A stretch of DNA of 64,000 nt from Cycas panzhihuaensis. Lineage: Eukaryota; Cycadophyta. A program made the translations under genes and the position numbers. The notes under the pieces are model-generated. The model searched no databases. It worked only from the letters and a program-made list of their open reading frames with translations, and had not been told where the DNA came from. Positions 47,874 through 59,920 of this stretch are shown piece by piece. Positions within the stretch are counted from its first letter, which is position 1; every line of letters starts with the position of its first letter. The stretch is taken from positions 216,511,741-216,575,740 of the forward strand of contig CM041465.1 of the NCBI GenBank assembly GCA_023213395.1. Direction: 5' to 3'.

Positions 47874-48228
47874 ATGCTCTGAAATAAGCCTAAACTACCA
47901 TCTTAAATTATTCCCATTTCTCTCAACCATGGGTTGAATGGCAATTTAAGGTGTCTTCTTCATCTCCTCCTGGTTCCTCTTGTGGAACCCGTGTTCCCAT
48001 TTCCTTTAGGACTTTGTCCTCCTATTTTGGCATCCCCCAACTAGGATGACGCTCCAAAACAAGCCTAAACTACCATCTTAGGTTGTTCCCATCCTTCCCA
48101 ACCACAGGTAGAATGGTAATTTAAGATGGATTCTCACTTTTCCTTCTGGTTCCTCCCGCAGAACCCGTGTTCCCATATCCTCTCGGGAACCTTTTGTCTT
48201 CCTACTTGGGTATCCCCCAATTAGGACG
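47874..48228 (+). repeat. E3 tandem post-integrase block, two copies of about 175-180 bp
   Basis: Unit 1 is 47874-48048 and unit 2 is 48049-48228. They are homologous to E2 27881-28237 and to the single E1 block at 15600-15775. Confidence 0.75.
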
Positions 48229-48514
48229 ACACTTTATAGTACCATTACTCCTCTCTCCTGCCTGCTGTTTCCTTCGCATATTCCACTATGCTCCTCCGTG
48301 GATGTGCATGTTGCTCTATTTCTAACCTCACACCTCTCTATCACCTCTACTTACGGTGGATGTGTGTGCTCCTCTTAGACATATAGCCATACATGGAAGG
48401 AAATGTGTGCACTTATAATAAAACATTTACAACATATAAAACAAAGTATACATGCTATCTACCACACATGATATACACAACATCTCATGTCAAAGTGGGG
48501 TTCCAATTACTCCG

Positions 48515-48557
48515 TATATATATATATATATATATATAGATATATATATATATATAT
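48515..48557. repeat. (TA)n run in E3
   Basis: About 21 TA units with one GA interruption, at the same place as the long E2 run. Confidence 0.9.
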
Positions 48558-48694
48558 GTATCAAAATCATATGTTACATCATACATGTGGGAAGCTAATG
48601 TCCTTGCAGAGGGGGTACAATCATATGAGTCTATATATGACCCCCTAGAGGCCCGTGCTTTCCCCTGTCAGAATTAATGTATATATCTCCTACT

Positions 48695-51044
48695 CTACTG
48701 CTGCCCCGCTCTTGGGGTACCATCTCCTGGCCTGTGTGATCCCTCTCCTGGGGACCACATCCCTCCGAGGCTCTTCCTGGGCCTCCATGAGCTACCTGCC
48801 TTACTCTCCTCATTGCGTGGCTGCCCTTGGTCGTCTGGCCAGATGAGTATATGTCCTGCTCCTGCTCGACCTCGATGTTATTTGGTCTACTAGTTGATTG
48901 TATCGAGCCTGGATACGATCCCTCTCTCCTCGAAGTCCCTCCTCCATACTCTAGAATCTCTTCTCTGTCGCTCTAAGGTACTCCTCTAGCACTACTATCC
49001 AAACCATGCTCCTTGTGTCTCCATTAGCTCCTCCCTGAGCCTCTAGAGCCTAGACCTATCTGCGTAGCGCATCTCACTCACTCCTCACCTCATTGAGCTC
49101 TCGCTGCATCTGTCCCCTGAAAGCTATGTGCTTTTGGGACTCTGTAGCCCAAATGTCTCTCACCCTCGCCAATGGGGCGAATGCCTCCATGTAAGCACCT
49201 ATGAACATCTCCCTCACCATGGCCTCTATGAGTCTCCTGACCTCCGCAGTACCTGCCAATGCAATATGCCATGTGTTAGTGAATATCCCACTGCATGCCA
49301 TGATAAAATCAAATCAAATATCTATCAAGCTGTCAAATGACTAGGGAATGGTTAGGCCTCACCTACCATGGCTGCCAGCTCCTCTACTCACACGACATCC
49401 TCTCCTCTTGGCTGTCTGCTAGCTGTGGGTACCTCATCCTTGGGTACCTCCTCTGCCTGGGCCTCTCTCCTTGCAGGGACCGGCTCAACTCTCATCTCTC
49501 TGGATCTCCTGACGATCTGTAGCCTGCGGGCCCTAGTCATCGGCCCTCTACTCTTCTCAGTTACCCCTGATGGGCCTGCCTCTCCTCCGGTAATCCCGAA
49601 TGATCCTGTTGCTCCTCCTGCCAACCCCGATGGACCTGCCTCTCCCACAGGTCATGATGGGCTAGCCCCATCTCCTCCGTCAGCGTCATCGTCGTCATCG
49701 TCATCATCTATGGGCGCTCCATCTCTGCCTACCTCATCATCGCTGTCCCACCTCGTCGTCTTATATGGATCTGCCACATAGTCTATCATGGTGAGGAGGT
49801 CCAGCAATGTCGCCTCCACAGATCGCTGGACGTGGGCCTAGTCCTCCATCCCCCTCAGTTGAGTCTGCCATATGTGGACCATCAGAGCCCACTCTGCTAT
49901 GGGGTGTGGTCCCCCCCACTGGTGCCACCACCACGAAGTGATCGAAGAACCAGCACTGTAGCAACGTGCTGTAAGAGAGTCCTCCCTTTCCTGCCACTCT
50001 GATGGCGTCGAGCTATGCGACGAGGTTCGCTGCTATCATAGTCACCCAGTCCATCATCTTGATGGCTTTGTAGTGGTGTACTACATCTATCCATCCTCCA
50101 GGTATCTCTCTGTAATTCTATTTCTGGGAAATCCAGAACAGAATGCACAGCGTAATTAGTTTCCTCACCTGAGGAATCCTCAATATCATCATCGTCTAGA
50201 GGGGAACTCCTCTCCACTCCCACCTGTCAGCCCCTATAAAGAACGTGGCTGCCTCTCTGTGTCGCCTCGATTGCTGGCGGCGCCCCAATGTCACCGCCTC
50301 CCGTCGCCAAGATTCTGCAATATGCTAGATGTCCCTTAGCGTAACTATCACATCGCCTACCTGCGGCAAGTGAAACGCGTACCTCCTCCAATCCCAGTGT
50401 GACACTATATCAACCAAAAGTCTCTGATCTGATACAAATTGAGGTGTCTTCAAGGCCTTGTACAGGCCACACCTCCGTAGAGTCTCCTTGTCCCCCCAGG
50501 ACATCATCTCAATGTAGCTCATCATCGCCATGCCGACGTTTTCGCAGTTATCCACCGTGATAACTGCCTACCAGCACCAAAAGTCAATCAAAGTCAGTCT
50601 CCTAATAGTCATCTATGCTCCTAGCTGTCTCTCAGCTCTCTCTACCTAAGATTTAGGGCCTTATGGCCTCTCATCTTCTTTTTTCTTATTTTCTGCCTTT
50701 GTACTGTACTAAACTTAGTGGTACAACTAAGTTTAGCACAAGTCCCGCAGTGATTCTGGGTCCCACGATAATGATCGCGACACCACGATCTTCACCACAG
50801 TATGAACGATAACCCCCCTAAAAATAGGGGTTTACTCAAAATCAAAAAATTCCTTTGGTGGACCCTGGGCCCACCGGGACCAGGGCTCCCTAATGTCGAG
50901 GTCCCGCCTCTTTCTAAGTCCAATTTGAACTCTGAGAGGCCTTCAATTACCCATAAGGGGCGCAAAAAAGTAATGAAATGAAAACTTTGAAATAGGGAGG
51001 GTCTTGTGAGATCCACTCACTAGATCTGGCTTGGCCATCGCCAT
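48695..51044 (-). pseudogene. E3 opposite-strand gene: spliced plant-mobile-domain-like protein
   Basis: The model has exon 1 at 51044-51021, intron 1 at 51020-50568 (GTGAGT...TAG), exon 2 at 50567-49363, intron 2 at 49362-49253 (GTGAGG...CAG) and exon 3 at 49252-48695. The splice joins MAMAKPDL to AVITVDNCENVGM, parallel to E1 and E2. PMD-like motifs include 'LLVDIVSHWDWRRYAFHLP' and 'VIVTLRDI'. Exon 3 begins 'GTAEVRRLIEAMVREMF' and contains 'RDIWATESQKHIAFRGQMQ', a charged helix likely to be coiled-coil. Exon lengths do not sum to a multiple of three and stops occur in exon 2, so this copy is broken. A homologue of the E1 and E2 genes at the same position, antisense to pol. Confidence 0.72.
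50699..50805 (+). repeat. hairpin pair in intron 1 of the E3 opposite-strand gene
   Basis: ACTAAACTTAGTGGT / ACTAAGTTTAG (about 50707-50737) and ATGATCGCG / CACGATCTTC (about 50771-50793). It is equivalent to E2 30830-30940. Confidence 0.55.
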
Positions 51045-51204
51045 CTCGTCTTGACGATCTTGCTGGCCCTCGCTACGCTCTGATCCAACGGTCAGATCAT
51101 CCCCCGCATACCTCCAAAGTTAGGCGGCGCTCCGCTACGTAAGGAGATGGCTCCGGTTTCTCATGAGAGCTGGTGAAAATGAATCTATTTTCTATTTGAT
51201 TTCC

Positions 51205-51212
51205 TTATATAG
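51205..51212 (-). promoter_or_regulatory. TATA box of the E3 opposite-strand gene
   Basis: On the minus strand GGGGCCCCCGCC precedes TATATAAGG, about 160 nt upstream of the start codon at 51044. It is conserved with E1 and E2. Confidence 0.65.
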
Positions 51213-51736
51213 GCGGGGGCCCCGACGGGCACTTCTTATGTTTTTTACCTCGTGACAGCCATTGGGACCATCCCGGTTCCCTGATCGCCTTTGCCTTTTA
51301 GCCTTGTCACCCATTGTGCTCTATTGACACCTTTTTGGCCCTCTCTTATAAGGGCATTTATGGCACCCCATTATTACACCTTTTCCAGGGTCCTTTTGCC
51401 TTATTTTACGTGCCACTCCCATGCATGCTCGAGTTTATACTCGTTTAGCTCACATTGCCACCCTAGACTCGTTTCCACAGCCCTTTTTTACTCCTGGGGT
51501 CCCCAAAGGGAATGCTCCCTCGTCTAGGGGCATGTTTTGCTTCCCAAAGTAACCTTTGGCACTCCATGGTGTCTTTTCTCTGCCTGCTCTCAGATGGTGG
51601 TCGGATTGCTTGCTCCCGTTCTTGGGTAACCTCGTTGCTAGGTCCTCCTACCCTTCACGGCCACTTATTGCCTGTCTTTTGAGTATACCTTCCATTTCAC
51701 CATTGTTTATTCGCTGCCAGGATTTAATGTTCGCTC

Positions 51737-52159
51737 ATGTCCCTTTACATCTTTACCAACGGTGGAAGCCGCAGTAACCCTGGACCTTCTGCCGCTGCTT
51801 GGATCCTTCGCAACCCTTTTGGACATGATTTCCTGCATTCTGGTATCTTCATCCCTGAGGTAACCAATAATAAAGCCAAGTACACGACCGTTATTGAAGC
51901 CCTTACCGATGCTCTCTGTTTCCATCACGGACCTATCGTGTTGCTTTGCGATTCTCAGGTTGTGGTGTCCCATATCACCCAAGTTTACCAGGTGCAATGC
52001 CCTCACCTAAGAACCCTCACTTTAGCTACCAGGTCTCTCTTGGCTCGCTTTTCGTCAATTGATATCTAGCACATCCCTTGGGACCTCAATGCTGAGGCAA
52101 ACAGCCTCGTTCGCCTCATCCTTGAGTGTCGCCTCCTTCTTCTTAGCGATTACCTTTGA
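51737..52159 (+). pseudogene. E3 free-standing second RNase H (aRNH)
   Basis: Exactly 423 nt from ATG to TGA. 'MSLYIFTNGGSRSNPGPSA' has Asn instead of the first catalytic Asp, and 'ATNNKAKYTTVIEAL' has Lys instead of the catalytic Glu of NNEAEY. Both are G-to-A changes. 'LLCDSQVVVSH' is intact. One stop (52070-52072) interrupts 'SSIDI' and 'HIPWDLNAEANSLV'. It is 3.9 kb downstream of integrase, with the opposite-strand gene between. Confidence 0.8.
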
Positions 52160-52512
52160 GGCTTATCTAGCCAGCCCGTGCTTGAGTCTCTGGTCACCTT
52201 TAGTTTGATGTACTTATTCAGTTTACTAGGTGCCCTCCTATCACTCATTGCACTTCGGCAACAGGAGGCATCCCCTTCATTAGCTTCCTTCACTTGTAGG
52301 TCGATGTTTAGATGACGTGTAAGCAACCCCTATGTTGACCTCATCCCTGTCTCCCTTATCCACGCATTCTGCCATGGCACTCGCTGACACCCTTGGTCCA
52401 TATGTTGTTTGTATTTATTTATATATATATATATATATGCATGTGCTACTGATATTTTTTAGTTATCAGCATTTGCCATCACGTCACGCTTCCGAGTGAT
52501 GAGGCTCTACTG

Positions 52513-52524
52513 CCAAGGGGGCAG
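52513..52524 (+). other. E3 polypurine tract
   Basis: CCAAGGGGGCAG lies next to the TGTTTC of the 3' LTR. Confidence 0.65.
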
Positions 52525-55083
52525 TGTTTCTGGGCTATCGGGAGTGGACTCGAGACGCATCAACTCAGGTAAGCTTAGGTATATGTTCTCACTTCTCTCT
52601 GCTCTTGCTTGACTGAGGTCATTTAGTACAGACTGCCTGATGCATGCTTGCCTGCCTGCATTGCCTCTTTGCTTGATCATATTACATGTGCTTACAGCAC
52701 GCTTTCAACCTATGATGACTCATAATGGGGGTATTCTTCAGCGAATGTTACACCCCATATGGCGCATATCCACCCATTTCGTCTCCACGACTCCTCTAGA
52801 TGCTTCAGCCAATTATGTTCACCCCTGTTACGACACCCTACTCGTGTTGCAGTCTCTTCCAAGTCTGATTAAATCCTTGGTTGAAACCCAGTTCGCTTTC
52901 TTGGCTACTTGCCCATCACCTGGGTATTCCCTCGCTTATTCTGACCTTAATTTACTCTTAATATTAACTCTAAACCCTTATTTTTTCTTATTTTTTGTTT
53001 CCAGTCTCGTATCGCTATAAACTTAGCGGTACCGCGATCTTTGTCGCGATCTGTGAAGTTTACCACTTGCGACTGCTTGAAATTTTTTTAAATCACACGG
53101 CGGTTTACTTTTTGTGGAACTGCCACATGGCACCTGTGCATTTGAGGTGCCCTGAGATCCCCAACATTCACCTGCAGTGGGCAGGGGATAAAACTAAACT
53201 TCATCTTCATTTTCAAGGATTCTTGGCTCATTTTTACAGAGAATTCTATAAAAATCCTCCACAGAAAACTACTACAAGACAAGGCTCATAGTTGCTGCTC
53301 ATTACCAGGGACTATTATTGTCCCTATTGCTAAGGAACAACAAGCTCCACATCTGTTTACAGGTCTTCAAAGCTTCAAGGAGGATATTCTTCAAGATCTC
53401 CCAAAAAGACAAGCTTCAAAAGCTCTCAATTCATAAGATTTTTCACACATTTGTCTCCTCTTCTAAACCTGCCATCATATCTTATTGAATGCTGGCTTTT
53501 TCCTACTATTTTCCTGCAGGTTCATGCTTGATATCTTTATAACAAGGTACCTTCATATTTACTTTGAAATGCATGCCATTTCTTTCCATGTTTTGTGAGT
53601 AAATTCCTAGTTTATGTGCTTTTTTTATTGCTATGCTTGTTTAGCACTAGTTCTCTTGCTTGTTGCACCATAGAGCTTCCCCATCATTCCTGCCAACCTA
53701 CTTTTAGGTGGCTATTGCAAGGGGATAACATAGAGAAAGTTAGAGGAAAGAAGGCGGGGTCAATCCCCCTTGCTGCCTTTCTCCCCAAGGGTTTTGTCCC
53801 TTACTTTCTCTCCCTTTGCACCTTTGTGCCTTTCTAGAAGTCGAGTTAGGGAATTTGGAGGCTCATTTTTTGGATCTAAATCAGCGTTGGCAGCCTATTG
53901 CCACGCTGGTTTTAGATTTTCATCTGTTGGTTTTGGGCATCACATAAGAGCCCCAAAACCACTTCTTACCGGTTAACAGTTTGCTACCCACCTAGTCAGA
54001 TGATTTGTTGTCCATAGCATCTCATTCTTTGGGTGCTTGCATACCTTTTAGTTACCTTTTTCCTTCTTGTTGTTCATGACCCCATGTTCTTGCTGCGAGT
54101 TTATTTTCCTTTCCCGAGGCTACGTGGAGACTTCCTGTGGGTGAGTTAGCCATTCTGAGGCTATACTCTTGCTTGGGTGTCATTTGCAGTAACTATTAGT
54201 GGAAACTTTGTTGAATGTTATTCCATTAAATAGTAAGACATATGCTTAGCTTAGTTTGATTATGTTTCCTCTAAATTTAGTATACATATTAGATCTGTTT
54301 CGTAGCCCCTCTTCCGAGAGGGAGACATTTGCTTGTTTGCTTGGCAGGATCTCGCATTGGTGGAGTTGTGTATGGAACAAACCCATTACAGGTTAGTTCC
54401 ATATTTGACGCTTTTTGTCATTTTCCATTATTTACTGTTCACTTTTTGCACATATTGGGGAGGTAAGCTAGCCCCTCTTCAGTCACTCACGGCATCCATC
54501 GCCGATCGGTATCGCATAGACAACAAGTGGAGCAGGAAGGAGCGAGAAGCGAAGAGACGCGTAGCGCTCCATTCAGACGCTAGGCCCAGGTATTTTCCTT
54601 ATCATTGCATGTTTTCTTTATGGTGTTGTACTTTATGCACATGCTTGCATAGTTAGAAACACATAAGAAATCGAAAGAGGAAAAGAACATACTTTTGGTT
54701 TACATATCTTTTATATAGTGGTTAGTCTAGCATATTTAGATAGTTCATTTTGTGTTAGAACTACCCACACCTTGCCCCTTTGGCCAGCCTACACCTAGAC
54801 GCCACATTTCACATACATTCCCATTCTCGTGTTGCCTTCCTCACTTCCTTAAGAAGACGCAATGTGCCAGGTTCTCTCCTCCTCTTCCCAGCCATCCGAG
54901 GGGTAGGAAGGCCTCGCATTGTGTAGCTACCTAGAAGTAACCAGGCACCTCTGCAGGTCCTGAATCTGCGCTCCGATGCACAGACGTCCTACAAGGTGAG
55001 TCCTTGCTGTTTAGCCCAACCTAATCTTACATAACTAGTCCTCTTGCTAAACGTAGGGATACCACCCCGCGGCAAGCATTTCA
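52525..55083 (+). repeat. E3 3' LTR (2.56 kb)
   Basis: It aligns throughout with 38450-41025. It starts TGTTTCTGGGC and ends GCAAGCATTTCA, then CGCAC. Confidence 0.9.
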
Positions 55084-55891
55084 CGCACCTGTGTAGGAGA
55101 GGAGGAAATGAGCAAAAACGTTGTAGTAGAATGTGAAGTTGGAGAGTCAAGAGATGTGAAATGATGAACTTTTTGGGATTTATACTTATCTCAACCCTAA
55201 TCGAGCGATTAGGGTACGAATAGGGCTGAGCTAGGCGCTTGTCCACGTGGTAATTCTGCGAAAAAAATAAGAATTACCACGCCAGATTAAAAAAATAAAG
55301 TGCAACAGTCGCACCGCATGAAGAACTTTACAGACTGTGGTAACCGCTGCATCACGGTAAACTTCATGTTATCACTTAGTTTACAGCGGTGCAAGACCAA
55401 AAAGCCAAAATGGCAATGGTCAAGGTTCTGGGAGCCCTAAAAGATTTGTGTCAGGCCTAGGAGGAACTGGCCCTCCTATCCAGGTTGCTAGGGACAGTTT
55501 GAAAGGCATATGAACTATACCAACTAAAGCATCAAGGGCTAGAATTCCCAGAAATGTCATGATAGGGACACAAGGTCAGGGTATGAGTGGATCATACAAC
55601 TCAACTGAGACTTAAGGTGATGTGGAGGTAGCGCGGAGGGTCATAGAGTATCATGGGGATACCTATCTTGTGGAAAGGTAGGTCTTGCAGGTCGTCATTG
55701 GCTAAGAGTATGACAAATAGCATGATCAGGCAGTAAATGTAGGGCGATCACACAAATGAAGCAGTCAATCATGCAATGAGGTAATACTCCTGTCCACCTT
55801 TCCAAAGAAACGGTAAAAGTGAAAAGGAAGAAGCATACCTATGCTTACCTGAGTCAACCTGTCTATATCCATTCCCGGTAGCCGGGAAACA
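55084..55891 (-). repeat. E1 5' LTR, 5' portion (right of E3)
   Basis: Matches 10322-11086 of the intact E1 LTR. On the minus strand its start reads TGTTTCCCGGCTACCGGGAA at 55891, close to the E3 LTR start. The first five bases (CGCAC, 55084-55088) are the right E3 target duplication. Confidence 0.85.
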
Positions 55892-55896
55892 TATAT
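55892..55896 (+). repeat. E1 target-site duplication, right
   Basis: TATAT followed by AAAAC; the paralogous empty site has GATAC followed by AAAAC (4699-4708). Confidence 0.6.
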
Positions 55897-57318
55897 AAAA
55901 CTTTAAGTTTACAAACTATATGTTCAATTCTACTTAGTGGGAGAAGCTCTTAACTAGTTCATTGATTAATTAGTAAATTAAAAATACTTTGCACATCAAA
56001 ATAGTTTTAAAATTTCATATAGTAGTTAAACAATAGGAGCAAGATAAAATAATTTAAAATAACTCAACTTTAAAAGATACAAAAGATAAATAGCAAGAAG
56101 AAATATATCACAAGGAAGATGGAGCTCTAGAAGAGAAAACACATTAATATCTACCAGTAGATAAGCAAGGTGAAGAGGCTAAAAAATCAAAGCATGTAAA
56201 TGAATTAATAGATGAAGAGGAAGAATAAACCCTTAATGGGAAAATTCTAGAAATTATATATAGATTTAAAGAAGAATTAACTCATGTGTAGGAATTTAAT
56301 AGGACCGAAGACACCACACAGATGGAAGTGAAGATGAAATATTTGGAAGAAGAATCCAAGCATGATTTAACTACCTAGTGTTATGAAGAAGAGCAAAATT
56401 TAGTAGAGCAATGAGAACATATCTAGTGTTATAAAGAAGGACTTGAGAAACCCAAAGAAGAATCCTTGTAACCAAGTAAATCTAATAATATACCTGATAG
56501 GAAACCCTATCTCATCTCATCACTCACATATTTCTTCATGCCCTATAGAACTTCCTTAATAAGAAACCTTGTCATATCTATCCCCACCCTCCACACTTTT
56601 ATATAGCCAATACTCTTTTTCTCCACTAATTTCTTCATTTAATCCTTCCCCTACCTTTAAACCCCTATGAAAACCTCTTTCCTATAAAGAGCATCTAGCA
56701 CAAATCTTATATTTATCTCATTTCCCTAAGATTTCTAATTATCCACCTAACCTATCAATTATCATAAACCCTTATTGAATCAATCTCTAAACCTCATGTA
56801 TCTCTCACTATATGCCTCTTGTATTCTTGTTTATCATACATAAAATTATTATTGACCACCTATTGGCCCCTAATTCTCCCATTCCTTCTAATGTTATGTA
56901 ATCCCTATCACATAACCCTTATGACCATATTTTTGTTGACCTCCCAAATGCAATTGTTACCTCCCAATAAAATCCCCTCAACTTTCTCACCACTCCTCAT
57001 CCCTTAAGTGATATCATTTAAGGGAAAAATATGCAACCATAAAATAGGATTTTGGGCAAGTTACTTCCTCATCACATAGGTTCTAAGATTACTTCTATAT
57101 AGGATAGGATACAAGATGCACCTAGTCTTAGAAACAAGCATCTATAGGTTCACAATACACATTCATACTCTCTAACAGAAGGCATAAGACTAGACCTATT
57201 TTTTATGACATATAAGACTTAGTAGGCTGTGGATTGGATGAATTATTAAAGCAAATTTAAGAGCTCTACATGTATCTATCTATAGATTGAGGGCAAAGCA
57301 TTTCAAGGGGAGGGGAAT

Positions 57319-57772
57319 TGTGGCATTCCTAATTATATGAAGTTAATCTTTTAGGAGAGTAAAATAGAAGTCATTAATGTGAAGCCATTATTTTTAAGAG
57401 AGAGAATAAATAGTTATTTTTTAGAGAGAGAAAAGTAGGGCTATAAATAGGAAGCATCATTCATTTGTAAGGTATCTTTTAGAGAATCAATATTTTGATC
57501 TAGATTAATGGCTTATAGCTATTAGAGTAGTGTTATGCCATTTGGGAAGAAATCCTTACCTTGAAGAGGGTAATATACTACTATAATTTCATTTGATGTT
57601 ATCAATTACTTTACTATTATAATATGATGTTTCTTACTGTAATTCTGATATTATTTTATGGAAATTTATTACTTATTGAAATAGTTGATCTTATATATAT
57701 TGAGATGTTATTTGTTATATGTTTTATGCAGTAACTGTTATATTTTCTATCATAAATCTCTGGGCATCACCA
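57319..57772 (+). repeat. LTR of the non-coding element, duplicate copy
   Basis: TGTGGCATTCC...GGGCATCACCA, preceded by the purine tract at about 57304-57318. It has a TATA box (CTATAAATA) near 57451. It is the duplicate of 6279-6739 and retains the canonical TG start lost in copy 1. Confidence 0.75.
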
Positions 57773-58176
57773 TAACTTCTTAAATCAAAAAAGTCACATT
57801 TGATTTATTCTTAAAACAGGTGGTCATATTTAGAAAAGCATTTAAAAGATACTATTCAAATATCAAAGTCTTATTGACTTATGTTTTAGCTCATTATAGG
57901 CTATGTAAGTCTATTAAAGCATTTGCTTATTCCAAATCACTATGAGACAATACAAGAATTCTATGGCTATTTATAATAATAGGATGCTAGCTAAAGGTAA
58001 TGCTAACTCATAAAGCATTTCAAGAAAAGATGGCTTGTAGTAAACCTAATATGGGAATACAAATCAAATCAACTTTATAAATAATTAATAATTGATAACA
58101 AATTATCACTAGTAGTTAATTTAATAAAAGATTATATATATTATCTTTCAATCATATCCTTTCATATCCATCCTAT

Positions 58177-58693
58177 ATGCACACTATTCTTTGTTGTATT
58201 TATTGCCATTCAATTTACCAAATCAATAATTTATCTTTAAATGATTTAATTCTCAAGCTAGAAACCTTTAGTTTACAAAATTTAACCACTCAGGGTCATC
58301 TTAAAATATTCTCATACATTAATGTATTAAGGGAACGTTCTAAAGATACATGGCAAAGACACAAAATGTATAAGTAGTAGTGCATTCCTCCATATGGTCA
58401 AGTCACTCTTCCATATAATCAATGTAACTAACCACTCTCATCCATACATTATGCATGAAAAGTATACATGGGTAATTCTCATCCATAAGTTTAATATGGA
58501 GAATACATGGCTAGTTATGGAAAGAAGGCATCATCAACTTGCAAATTGCATCATTACACATGGCTACATAACATCTATAAGTAACTTACGGACTATAATC
58601 CTTAATATAGTTTTGTATTATTTACATATGCATCTTATTCTCTTTTATGCATACACGTGCTTGGTTTATAAATCAGAGGGTGATTTATTATAA
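58177..58693 (+). pseudogene. broken duplicate of the unrecognised 169-aa ORF
   Basis: The first 66 codons match 7168 onward. A 2-nt deletion then shifts into stops, and 58394-58693 restores the rest in another frame. No protein family is recognised. Confidence 0.2.
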
Positions 58694-59214
58694 GAGTTTC
58701 ATTTAGAATATGCATGGAAAGTATGCTAGCTTATCATAAGGTTTTAGGCCATATTTGATCCGTTAATCCAATGAAGCTTTATTTTATTGATGACTACATA
58801 AAAATTTACTCGATTAATACAAAGTAGCATGGAGTTCTTTCTCCTATTATCATTATCTTATAATGATATTTGCATTTTTCTAATGTTCATTGCTTACTTT
58901 TAGGCCATTTAATAAACCCAAATATTTAAAGCTCATTTGCATTAGATTTCTTTTGAATTCATTGATAATTTATTTATGTATGCAATAAAATTCATTCTTT
59001 TTTATATACATTAGAATCTACAACCTAAAAGGTACATAAGGTTTCAAGAAATCTTGTTTGAAACCAAAGAAAGGAAATTTCCACCATGGAGACTTTCTAA
59101 TTTTAATTTTTAGATCCATGGATACAATAAACTAATATTTCAATGAGAAAAGTCCCCATTTCAATTATTTCTTAAAGTAGAAAAGTTGCATTTAATAATG
59201 TGTTAAATAAGAAG

Positions 59215-59882
59215 ATGTTATTTACAAAGGCACTTGAGAGATAGTCTTCAAATATCAAGCTTTCATTAGCATACATGGAAATATTTTTGACTCTTTATGA
59301 TGAATCATAACTATAATTCAACAAGAGCATGACAAACTAAAATGACACTAAATAAAACTTATAAGTTTAGGTTAATTCCTTCTCAAACCCAATCCTTCCC
59401 CTCACACTCTCTTCCCAAACCAAAAAGTGAAAGATAAAAAAACATTTCACCTCGATGTGCCCCATAGTTAAATAATTTTACATAACTAAAAATGCCTTTG
59501 ACTTTTAGCATATTTTGTATTAAAATTTTAGACTAACAAACGTGGTATTTCTTATTCTCATAATAAACCCTCTTGTACCATAATCTATACGTTGGAAAGC
59601 GATTCTTAAAATATTTCACTTGTATAACGCCACGTCTAATAAAAGTGGATCCTCTATTGCCATCTCTAATATATCCACAATAAACATTATTAGGACTATG
59701 CCTTACGATCATGAATTTTGTGGTGCGGAAGAAAGCAAAATAAAAATATGACAGACAAGCCGATAGCTGGGACCAACTTGTTGGTTCCCATATAATACGA
59801 TCCATCAATGGTTACATACACCATTCATATCCACCGTAACGTATGTTGAAGCGGAGACAACGTATCGGGTGTCTTCATTTCA
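59215..59882. other. intergenic region between the duplication and the SDR gene
   Basis: AT-rich, with no recognisable element. A 91-codon minus-strand ORF (59808-59533) is rich in Tyr, Arg and Phe and matches no family that I know. It lies just beyond the SDR poly(A) region and is probably chance. Confidence 0.5.
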
Positions 59883-59888
59883 TTTATT
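59883..59888 (-). terminator. candidate poly(A) signal of the SDR gene
   Basis: AATAAA on the minus strand, about 35 nt after the TGA stop (59921-59923). Confidence 0.5.
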
Positions 59889-59920
59889 GGCTTAAAATGG
59901 AGAAATAATAATTAAAAGTA

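Larger units (their letters stand above)
38450..55083 (+). mobile_element. E3: Ty3/gypsy (Tat-like) retrotransposon with complete pol region
   Basis: LTRs are 38450-41025 and 52525-55083, with PBS 41027-41044 and polypurine tract 52513-52524. Order: gag, protease, RT, gypsy RNase H, integrase, doubled spacer block, (TA)n, opposite-strand PMD-like gene, aRNH ORF. Target duplications TGCAC/CGCAC flank it inside the E1 5' LTR. From the protease (about 43.9 kb) to the integrase stop (47852) pol stays in one frame and is interrupted only by in-frame stops. At 16.6 kb it is the reference copy for the family. Confidence 0.92.
55897..59214 (+). repeat. tandem duplication copy 2, right fragment
   Basis: Continues the unit begun at 8208-8328 and matches 4704-8207, ending at 'GTTAAATAAGAAG' (59214), where copy 1 has 'GTTAAATGAGAAG' (8207). 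It contains a second LTR (57319-57772) and a broken version of the 7168-7677 ORF. Apart from these I see nothing gene-like in it. Confidence 0.88.
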
